NCBI GenBank assembly: GCA_948543905.1
Contig: CAOVIS010000007.1
Location: forward strand, 2,402 to 9,932
Length of the DNA: 7,531 bases
Direction: 5' to 3'
Source: an uncultured Bacilli bacterium
Lineage (GTDB): Bacteria > Bacillota_I > Bacilli_A > RF39 > UBA660
Shown: positions 1 to 5,324 of the stretch, in pieces
Layout of the letters: every line of letters begins with the position of its first letter
Numbering within the stretch: position 1 is the first letter of the stretch
Translations under genes and position numbers: made by a program
The notes under the pieces: model-generated
Databases searched by the model: none
Told to the model about the DNA's origin: nothing
The model's input: only the letters and a program-made list of their open reading frames with translations

Positions 1-1160
1 AAAAAATATTAGATTCAGCTTATGAAAGTAAATTAAAAAATCAGATTTTAACTTTTGCCATATCTAATATGAATTATCAAGAATATGTTGACCACTGGGT
101 TATAGAATATTCTAACTCTCATAGAGCACTTGAAGACGGAAAAATATTGAAGCTTACTCCCATTGAGGCCATATATTTTAGTAGTTTTATTGATTTTAAT
201 AGTAATATTCCTTTATTTGTCAAGACTCATGCTTGTCATCCTTTAGATTGGGCCAATATTTTTAGAAATATGTCTAATTTATATCCTAACGAAAAATCTG
301 AAATTATGTATCAATATTACTTAAATAGGCCTTTTACCTTTTTTAATCAAGTTAAAGAAAAAAAAATAGCATATATTGATTCTGCCTTAGCATTTAAAAT
401 AATTTCTAAAGAGCCACTTGAAATATATCATTACTTTGAATATTTAGATGCCCAAGATATAATAAAATTACCTAAGGAAACTTTAAATAACTTTATAGAT
501 GATTATCAAGCCAAATTAAAAGAAGAAGGAATTACTTTTGAAGAAAAAGCCGAAAATTTACGTGAGTGTCACAACACCCAAGCTAAAAAAGATTTAGTCA
601 CCTATGTTATGGCTAATGGTTTAATTAATTTCCATTTAATGAATTTATTTATCGATTTTTCATTAAAATATGTACCTGATGCTAATGGAACTATAACTCA
701 TTTCTTACCACTTATTTTAATGGCTATCAAAAACGCAAAAGATGGTTATCTAAAGCCTGCTTTATTATGGCAATTGTTAGAGTCTGATCATAAAATTGAT
801 GGTACAATTGACTATAATGTTATATTTTTAAATGATACGGAACTAAACAGCTTAAGAGAAAATACAAGTGTTAATGAAGAAATAAAAAATCTTCAAATTC
901 GCAAATACTATGGTGATTTACTTAAATTTCTTGGTAAAGAAATCACTTATACTACCAAAGAAAAAATCATAAGAGAAATAGCTAAAAGTAATATAAAAGA
1001 ATATATTTTATTTATCAAAGCTAATTATCCTGAATTTTTAGATTTATTACTAGCAAATGTACCTGATGTAGAGATTTATAAAGAATTAATTGATTTTAAA
1101 GGTACTATGAATATAGATGATGCTCTAAGAGTCGCAGTCTTAGAACGTAAGCAGACCTAA
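1..1160 (+). CDS. Hypothetical protein, 5' end outside the window
   Basis: I do not recognise this family. The first ATG is at 69, but the same frame is open without a stop back to base 3, adding 22 residues (beginning KILDSAYESK). There is no Shine-Dalgarno sequence before the ATG at 69, so the true start probably lies before the window. About 385 residues are visible. The protein has no signal peptide or long hydrophobic segment in the visible part and looks cytosolic and mostly helical. Counting from the ATG at 69, it contains an HACHPLDWANIF segment near residues 54-65 and a C-terminal helical stretch around KANYPEFLDLLLANVPD. It ends in TAA, and the next gene's promoter begins 4 bases later, so it is not clearly co-transcribed with that gene. 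No terminator is visible after it. That it is a real gene is fairly sure; its function is unknown. Confidence 0.8.
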   Translation, partial: KILDSAYESKLKNQILTFAISNMNYQEYVDHWVIEYSNSHRALEDGKILKLTPIEAIYFSSFIDFNSNIPLFVKTHACHPLDWANIFRNMSNLYPNEKSEIMYQYYLNRPFTFFNQVKEKKIAYIDSALAFKIISKEPLEIYHYFEYLDAQDIIKLPKETLNNFIDDYQAKLKEEGITFEEKAENLRECHNTQAKKDLVTYVMANGLINFHLMNLFIDFSLKYVPDANGTITHFLPLILMAIKNAKDGYLKPALLWQLLESDHKIDGTIDYNVIFLNDTELNSLRENTSVNEEIKNLQIRKYYGDLLKFLGKEITYTTKEKIIREIAKSNIKEYILFIKANYPEFLDLLLANVPDVEIYKELIDFKGTMNIDDALRVAVLERKQT

Positions 1161-1163
1161 AAT

Positions 1164-1192
1164 TTGCAATTTAGCAGGTTTAGTGCTATAAT
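1164..1192 (+). promoter_or_regulatory. Promoter of the 1219-2049 gene
   Basis: A -35 box TTGCAA (1164-1169), a 17-base spacer and a perfect -10 box TATAAT (1187-1192) are present, with an extended -10 TG at 1184-1185. The spacer carries an inverted repeat TAGCA-N7-TGCTA (1172-1176 and 1184-1188) overlapping the -10 box, which could be an operator or chance. Transcription would start near 1199, about 20 bases before the start codon. This is a good vegetative sigma factor match. Confidence 0.75.
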
Positions 1193-1218
1193 AATTAACA
1201 ATTAAAGGGGGAAATATT

Positions 1219-2049
1219 ATGCCACAAAACATGTTTAATCTAACTATAACTGATTATAAAGATTTAATTCTATATACTTTAGAAGACTATTTATTTCATA
1301 ATAAAGATTTACAAACTATAAGAGGTTATTTTGCTATGCCAGAGTATCTAATTACGCCAGAGGGTATTAAATATTTTCATGATAATACTGAGGAATTAGT
1401 AGATCCTCTAGTATTTGTTCGTAGTTTTATTAAAAGAGCGAGTGAAGTTTGGATAGCTCTAATAACTCTTAATTATCCCTATCTAAAAGCTTTAAATAGT
1501 AGTGATAAAAAAACATCTTTTGATCATTTAGATTATAGCAATTTAAAACGTAAATTAATGAGATGCGAATCTCTTACATCCTGTGATGTTCCGAGCATTA
1601 GTGAAAATAATACGCAAAGAATAACTCAAAAAATTGCTCTTGCCTGTATTATTGAAGAAGCTTTGGATAATACTTCAACCAAAGTTATTGCACCACTTTT
1701 AGCTCGTGCTAATAAAACAATTGATTTTACTACTAGCCAAGAATATAAAAAACTAAAAGAAGAACATGATGAATTATTTCGAATAGGTATCTTTGTAGAA
1801 GGAATGGAAACTCGAGAATATGATATGGCATCGCGTTTTTATAGCTATGGGTCTGATGCTGAGCGAATGGCTTGGAGGGATAAATATGATAAAGCCAAAA
1901 AAGACTATAACCTGTCCGAGTCAACTAAAAATTACTGTGAACTTATTAAACGCAAATTTTCTTTTCTAGAATTATCTAATATTACTTTAGATATCTTAGA
2001 TACTGAGATAAATGCTTTAGCACCAGATTCCATTTCTCGTCATAATTAA
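1219..2049 (+). CDS. Hypothetical cytosolic protein, 276 aa
   Basis: The family is not recognised. The start ATG at 1219 is supported by a strong Shine-Dalgarno AAAGGGGG (1204-1211) at 7-base spacing; a second ATG at codon 5 lacks one. There is no signal peptide or transmembrane segment. The N-terminal two thirds is mixed and hydrophobic-patterned (for example WIALITLNYPYLKALN at about 78-93). Residues about 174-232 are highly charged and probably form long helices (EYKKLKEEHDELF, then EYDMASRFYSYGSDAERMAWRDKYDKAKKDY in two parts), which could be a coiled coil. Four scattered cysteines (116, 122, 143, 240) form no obvious metal site. It has its own promoter and its own terminator, so it is a single-gene transcription unit between neighbours that are also unrecognised. 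I infer a lineage-restricted protein but cannot assign a function. Confidence 0.85.
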   Translation: MPQNMFNLTITDYKDLILYTLEDYLFHNKDLQTIRGYFAMPEYLITPEGIKYFHDNTEELVDPLVFVRSFIKRASEVWIALITLNYPYLKALNSSDKKTSFDHLDYSNLKRKLMRCESLTSCDVPSISENNTQRITQKIALACIIEEALDNTSTKVIAPLLARANKTIDFTTSQEYKKLKEEHDELFRIGIFVEGMETREYDMASRFYSYGSDAERMAWRDKYDKAKKDYNLSESTKNYCELIKRKFSFLELSNITLDILDTEINALAPDSISRHN

Positions 2050-2084
2050 AAAGAAAGTCTAAAAATATAGTCGCTTTCTTTTTC
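2048..2084 (+). terminator. Rho-independent-like terminator after the 1219-2049 gene
   Basis: AAAAAGAAAG (2048-2057) is perfectly complementary to CTTTCTTTTT (2074-2083), giving a 10-bp stem with a 16-base loop; CTA/TAG at 2059-2061 and 2068-2070 can pair inside it. The U-rich 3' arm acts as the tail. The 5' arm begins inside the TAA stop codon. The stem is A/U-rich, so efficiency may be moderate. Confidence 0.65.
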
Positions 2085-2089
2085 TATAT

Positions 2090-2113
2090 GTGTTAAAATA
2101 AACACTTAGGTGG
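2090..2113 (+). promoter_or_regulatory. Extended -10 promoter and RBS of the 2118-2948 gene
   Basis: TAAAAT (2094-2099) preceded by TG at 2091-2092 makes an extended -10 box; no good -35 box is seen at 16-18 bases, where terminator sequence lies. The inverted repeat GTGTT-N6-AACAC (2090-2094 and 2101-2105) overlaps the -10 box and could be an operator. The Shine-Dalgarno is AGGTGG (2108-2113), only 4 bases from the ATG at 2118. The promoter call is moderate because it rests on the -10 box alone. Confidence 0.5.
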
Positions 2114-2117
2114 TTTT

Positions 2118-2948
2118 ATGAATAATTTTAAAGATTTATATGATGATTTAATAATTGTTGAAGAAGAAATTGAGCAATATTTTCTTAGTCTAGCTAACTT
2201 GGAGCTTATCCATGATTCATTTAACTATAATTGTACTCTAGAAGCTTTAAATAGTGCTTTTATTAAAGAAAACAGCTTACTTTCTGAGATTGTAAGCCTT
2301 GGCTATTTAGATACTCTAATGACTGAATTAAAAGAGAAAATAAAAGATTCCTCTTATATAAGAATAATGTTAAAACATAAATTTTCTCTTTATTATCGCC
2401 TAAAAGAACGCTTAGAACTATTTATAGGTGGTGAAGTCTTTGAGTTAATTTATGCTTTAAAAGCTAATTATAGTCGTATGGCATTAGGTTTAATTGCTAA
2501 TTTAATAGATAAAGTAGATGAAAATACCAAAGAGTATTTACTATTTTATAAATATAGTCTAATTTATTTAAATTTAGATTGTGAAAATGATTTAATTAAT
2601 GGTGAAAATAATTATAATCAAGTTAAACTTATTGGGTTTTCTGCAAAAAATGATTTTGCTGATTACTTAGATGAAGGGGTACTATTATCTCCATCTAAAG
2701 ATAATATCCTTTATTTAGAATCCTTAGTTGTATTTGCAGATGATGAAATAAATACTGGTGATGCTTTAGTTGCAATCATCTGGGTTCTTGCCGCTCTAAG
2801 TGTTAGTAGCAAAGATGATTTTCGTTTATTTAATAGATTTCAGGAATTGCTAGACCCTAATAGTAATAGTGAAAAAATAATAGAATTAATAAACTTAAGC
2901 CTTATTGCTTTAGAACAGTTAAAAAATAATACTACTATATCAAGATAG
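2118..2948 (+). CDS. Hypothetical helical protein, 276 aa; tandem paralogue A
   Basis: Family not recognised. The start at 2118 has AGGTGG just upstream. The protein is acidic, rich in Leu/Ile/Asn/Glu, and looks all-helical and cytosolic, without a signal peptide. It appears homologous to the next gene product: ENSLLSEIV with a following LKEK (about 51-74), FYKYSLIY then NDLI (about 143-160), and an AIIWVLAALS region then DFRLFNRFQELLD (about 219-246) align with EETLLYKLI/LKEF, FLKYSLIF/NDLI and MIIDILVKS/NLDIIYERLTSFLE there, with an offset of only 3-4 residues over the whole length. This suggests an old duplication. A hydrophobic run AIIWVLAAL could be a buried helix rather than a membrane span. 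It is separated from its paralogue by 10 bases and very likely co-transcribed with it. Function unknown. Confidence 0.85.
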   Translation: MNNFKDLYDDLIIVEEEIEQYFLSLANLELIHDSFNYNCTLEALNSAFIKENSLLSEIVSLGYLDTLMTELKEKIKDSSYIRIMLKHKFSLYYRLKERLELFIGGEVFELIYALKANYSRMALGLIANLIDKVDENTKEYLLFYKYSLIYLNLDCENDLINGENNYNQVKLIGFSAKNDFADYLDEGVLLSPSKDNILYLESLVVFADDEINTGDALVAIIWVLAALSVSSKDDFRLFNRFQELLDPNSNSEKIIELINLSLIALEQLKNNTTISR

Positions 2949-2958
2949 GATTGATTAT

Positions 2959-3723
2959 ATGGATACTACCGAAATTTTACAATTAGAACTTTTATTAGAA
3001 AGTAAATTTAAGCATCTAGCAATTCTCGAAATAAAAGGTGAAAGTGCATCTTCCAAGTTTGCGAATGTTAAGAGCGAAATTGCCACCCTAACTAAAAAAG
3101 AAGAGACCCTTTTATATAAATTAATAATTGGAAATGATTTAGATAAATATCGGAGGATGTTAAAAGAGTTTCAAACTAAAAATAATAGTACTTATCTTAG
3201 CCGTCTCATAAATATTCTAGCTTATTTTGACCATGATAATGGGTCTTTAGATGGCTTTGATACTAATCCTTATTTAAAATCTTTAGAAGAAGATATCGCA
3301 AAACTCACAAGACTATTTTTAACTATTATTAGTAATAACCCTTATTTTGCACCTTTAAAAAGTGATTTAATCTTCTTAAAATATTCGCTTATTTTTAAAA
3401 GTTCAACTAGCACCAATGATTTAATACTAGATCTCGATACTTCTATTATTGAATTAGAATCTTTAAATTTTAGTGATAGTTTGTTTAACGAACATCTTCG
3501 CAGGTCCGTTTTAGTTTTAGATTCTATTCTAAATATTGACACTTTAAGTATAATGTTGTCTTTTTCTAAAAGTAATAAAAAAGAATTTTTAAATACTACT
3601 TTAATGATTATAGATATTTTAGTTAAATCATTATTGCTAGAAGATAAAAGAAATCTGGATATTATATATGAACGCTTAACTAGTTTTCTAGAAAGTGAAT
3701 TTGCTAATCCTAAGTTAAAATAA
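2959..3723 (+). CDS. Hypothetical helical protein, 254 aa; tandem paralogue B
   Basis: Family not recognised. The ATG at 2959 follows the upstream stop codon by 10 bases. Its Shine-Dalgarno, AGGA (2947-2950), overlaps that TAG stop, so translation is probably coupled to the preceding gene. The protein is Leu/Ile/Ser/Asn-rich, apparently all-helical and cytosolic. A charged N-terminal helix (about residues 5-50, with KGESASSKFANVKSEIATL in it) may be coiled coil. Key blocks shared with the preceding protein are EETLLYKLI and LKEF (48-71), FLKYSLIF and NDLI (139-156) and MIIDILVKS followed by NLDIIYERL (216-240). The two proteins may work as a pair, for example as a heterodimer, but that is inference. 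No terminator follows within 80 bases, so read-through into the next gene is possible. Confidence 0.85.
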   Translation: MDTTEILQLELLLESKFKHLAILEIKGESASSKFANVKSEIATLTKKEETLLYKLIIGNDLDKYRRMLKEFQTKNNSTYLSRLINILAYFDHDNGSLDGFDTNPYLKSLEEDIAKLTRLFLTIISNNPYFAPLKSDLIFLKYSLIFKSSTSTNDLILDLDTSIIELESLNFSDSLFNEHLRRSVLVLDSILNIDTLSIMLSFSKSNKKEFLNTTLMIIDILVKSLLLEDKRNLDIIYERLTSFLESEFANPKLK

Positions 3724-3744
3724 CTTTTAAATATTATGATTAGT

Positions 3745-3792
3745 GAGCTAGGGGCTGTTGCTAAATACGTGAAAACTCCCCAAGATTCTAGG
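3745..3792 (+). other. GC-richer, hairpin-capable intergenic segment
   Basis: GGGG (3751-3754) and CCCC (3778-3781) can pair, with GTT/AAC (3757-3759 and 3774-3776) pairing inside them, and a CTAG lies on each side (3748-3751 and 3788-3791). The segment is visibly less AT-rich than its surroundings. No U-tract follows, so it is not a normal intrinsic terminator. The GGGGCTGTTGC start resembles the style of some insertion-sequence ends, so a decayed mobile-element relic is possible. It could equally be a small structured RNA element in the mRNA leader region. The call rests on pattern alone. Confidence 0.3.
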
Positions 3793-3802
3793 TAAATTAT
3801 CC

Positions 3803-3831
3803 TTGCTTTTTTAGATAAGAATTGCTATACT
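3803..3831 (+). promoter_or_regulatory. Promoter of the Ig-domain surface protein gene
   Basis: TTGCTT (3803-3808), a 17-base spacer and TATACT (3826-3831), with an extended -10 TG at 3823-3824. The start site would be near 3838, giving a very short leader. Inverted repeats TACTA-N6-TAGTA (3828-3832 and 3839-3843) and CTATA-N7-TATAG (3825-3829 and 3837-3841) overlap the -10 box and start site; they may be an operator or an effect of AT-richness. Confidence 0.7.
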
Positions 3832-3853
3832 AGAATTATAGTAGGTGTGTTTT

Positions 3854-5131
3854 ATGAGTTCTAAAAAAATCAAAACTAAAAGAATTTTAATTGGTGTTTC
3901 TGTTGCCATAGTTTTAACTATCTTAGCATTTATCATAACCAAAGGTGTTTTTATAGTCTTAAATTATAGTAGTAATGATTTAAATTTTAAAGATGTTACA
4001 ACCCTAGAGTACAAAGATTATACTTTAACTGATTTTTTAAAAGAAAATATTACCTGTAAAGATACAGATTGCACCTATAAAAAAGAAAAAATCGAATATA
4101 CTATTAGTGAGATTACAACTTTAGGTACACAAGACATAAATGTTACAATAAAATATAAAGATAAAGAATATGAAAAAACTTATAATTTAGAAGTAGTAGA
4201 TAAGAAAGCCCCTGTTATAAACTTAAAAGAGCGGATAGTTTATATCGATAAAAATACTAATTTTAAAGCTGAAGACTATCTTGATAGGGTAAGTGATAAC
4301 TTTGATACTTTAACAAACGAACAAGTTGAAATTATAAATAATGTTGATCCTAAAATCAGTGGTGAATATGAAGTTACATATAAGTTAAAAGATAATTCTA
4401 ACAATGAAGCCGAGGCTAAACTAAAAGTTGTTGTAAGAGGAAATGCTCCCACTAGCAGTGAGACCAAACCTTCAGTTAATAATAATTCTACCAATAATAC
4501 TTCTGATTTTTCATGGCACATAGAAACTTCAGGTTTACTAGAAAATTCTAGAGTAATAAATAATAGTCATAAAAATGATGAATTATCAAAAAGTATTACT
4601 TTGGGATGGGATCGTAACATAAAAATAGTTTCTAAGTTAAATAAAAGTGGCGAATATTTTATTGAGTACAGTATAACAAGTAATAACAAAGAAAAAGTAA
4701 AATCCTCTAAAATAATTTCCCAAGATTATACTATAAATTATAATTTTGAGGATGAAGGAGAATATACTATAAAAATTAGTCTTCGCGACATGCAAACAGG
4801 GGAAACATATGAAGAAACTCAAAACTTAACCTTAAAAGAACCTGACCATTTAGAAGATATTAAATTAGTCGCTGAATATAAAAATGATAAAGCATACATT
4901 GATATTTTAACTCTAGGTGGTAATGAAGATAATTTGGAATTATCTAAGTTTCTAATAACTGTAGATGGAGCTCTTATAGCAACTGAAGAGGAATTAGATA
5001 ATATTATAGAAGTTTCTGAGATTGAGGATAAGTTTATTTTAAAATATGAAAAGGGGAAAGAATATTATATTTTAGTAGGAGTTCAAGAGGGTTCTATCGA
5101 AAAAATGGCTTCTATTACAATAAAAAAGTAA
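3854..5131 (+). CDS. Membrane-anchored surface protein with Ig-like (DUF5011-type) domains, 425 aa
   Basis: I chose the ATG at 3854. An in-frame GTG at 3845 would add three residues, but that GTG is part of the Shine-Dalgarno TAGGTG (3842-3847). A basic N-terminus (KKIKTKR) is followed by one transmembrane helix at about 11-36 (ILIGVSVAIVLTILAFII), with no lipobox or cleavage motif, so it is probably a signal anchor with the rest outside the cell. Residues about 45-116 form a first beta-rich domain with a C-K-D-T-D-C pair (C68, C73). Residues about 117-196 match the bacterial Ig-like DUF5011 pattern: DKKAPVINL, AEDYLDRVSDNFD, ISGEYEVTYKLKDNSNNEA, VVV. A Ser/Asn/Thr linker (197-217) leads to a PKD/Ig-like region (about 218-328, with SGEYFIEYSIT and EGEYTIKISLRD), then a final beta domain (about 332-425). 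There is no LPXTG sorting signal. The role is probably adhesion or envelope scaffolding, by inference. Confidence 0.85.
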   Translation: MSSKKIKTKRILIGVSVAIVLTILAFIITKGVFIVLNYSSNDLNFKDVTTLEYKDYTLTDFLKENITCKDTDCTYKKEKIEYTISEITTLGTQDINVTIKYKDKEYEKTYNLEVVDKKAPVINLKERIVYIDKNTNFKAEDYLDRVSDNFDTLTNEQVEIINNVDPKISGEYEVTYKLKDNSNNEAEAKLKVVVRGNAPTSSETKPSVNNNSTNNTSDFSWHIETSGLLENSRVINNSHKNDELSKSITLGWDRNIKIVSKLNKSGEYFIEYSITSNNKEKVKSSKIISQDYTINYNFEDEGEYTIKISLRDMQTGETYEETQNLTLKEPDHLEDIKLVAEYKNDKAYIDILTLGGNEDNLELSKFLITVDGALIATEEELDNIIEVSEIEDKFILKYEKGKEYYILVGVQEGSIEKMASITIKK

Positions 5132-5139
5132 GTTAATAC

Positions 5140-5168
5140 TTGCGAGACTTAATATTTTGATTTATAAT
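5140..5168 (+). promoter_or_regulatory. Promoter of the T-box/glyQS transcription unit
   Basis: TTGCGA (5140-5145), an exact 17-base spacer and a perfect TATAAT (5163-5168). Transcription would start at about 5174-5176, only some 70 bases before the T-box consensus sequence. The upstream gene stops at 5131 and no terminator is visible between, so some read-through from upstream is possible. Confidence 0.75.
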
Positions 5169-5172
5169 ACTC

Positions 5173-5307
5173 TTATACAAGTGATGACGAAGCCTGGAAA
5201 CTTCAGAGCTATATAAAAAAAAGTGATTTCTCTAAGAGAAGTAAGTAGGGTGGAACCGCGCATCATAATTTGCGTCCCTATATATTTCTTTTAGAGTTTT
5301 TAATTTT
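5173..5307 (+). promoter_or_regulatory. Glycine T-box leader riboswitch controlling glyQS
   Basis: The diagnostic T-box sequence AGGGTGGAACCGCG lies at 5247-5260. The antiterminator is TAGGG (5246-5250) with CCCTA (5276-5280), bulge TGGAAC, and CGC/GCG above it (5257-5259 and 5272-5274). The bulge UGGA complements a tRNA 3' end UCCA, as expected for tRNA-Gly with discriminator U. Stem I is very short: a weak A/U base helix (5173-5177 with 5212-5216), a kink-turn (AGT/GCT, loop GAT, then tandem G-A pairs 5186/5207 and 5187/5206), GAAG/CTTC (5189-5192 and 5201-5204), and a terminal loop CCTGGAAA (5193-5200) carrying the glycine codon GGA (5196-5198). Stem III is TTCTC-TAA-GAGAA (5228-5240). Uncharged tRNA-Gly should raise expression of glyQS. 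The T-box identity is near certain; the Stem I fold and GGA specifier are inference. Confidence 0.93.
5230..5307 (+). terminator. Candidate regulated terminator of the T-box leader
   Basis: CTCTAAGAGAA (5230-5240) pairs over 11 bp, with one G-U, with TTCTTTTAGAG (5286-5296), directly followed by TTTTTAATTTT (5297-5307). The 5' arm consumes most of Stem III, and the antiterminator sits in the enclosed 45 bases. The usual T-box terminator, which re-pairs the 3' half of the antiterminator with a downstream GGGAC-type strand, is absent because no such strand exists before the start codon. Confidence 0.55.
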
Positions 5308-5324
5308 AGAAAGGATAGATAAAA

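Noticed and set aside
358..366. Run of nine A inside the first gene as a slippage site
   Set aside because: The frame continues normally on both sides, and such runs are expected in AT-rich Lys codons.
1733..1924. Minus-strand open frame of 63 codons
   Set aside because: It lies wholly inside a well-supported plus-strand gene, has no ribosome-binding site, and its sequence looks like an antisense shadow.
3342..3542. Minus-strand open frame of 66 codons
   Set aside because: Antisense to a plus-strand gene with its own start signals; no RBS or promoter evidence.
3845..3853. GTG start for the surface protein, adding three residues
   Set aside because: The GTG is part of the Shine-Dalgarno sequence of the ATG at 3854, and it has no RBS of its own.
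4276..4822. Two minus-strand open frames (81 and 61 codons) with hydrophobic stretches
   Set aside because: The hydrophobicity comes from the complement of Lys/Asn/Glu-rich codons of the surface-protein gene; no start signals are seen.
5285..5315. Hairpin TTTCT/AGAAA that could hide the glyQS RBS (translational T-box)
   Set aside because: Only five A/U-rich pairs with an 18-base loop; the alternative 11-bp helix ending at a U-tract is much stronger, so transcriptional control is preferred.
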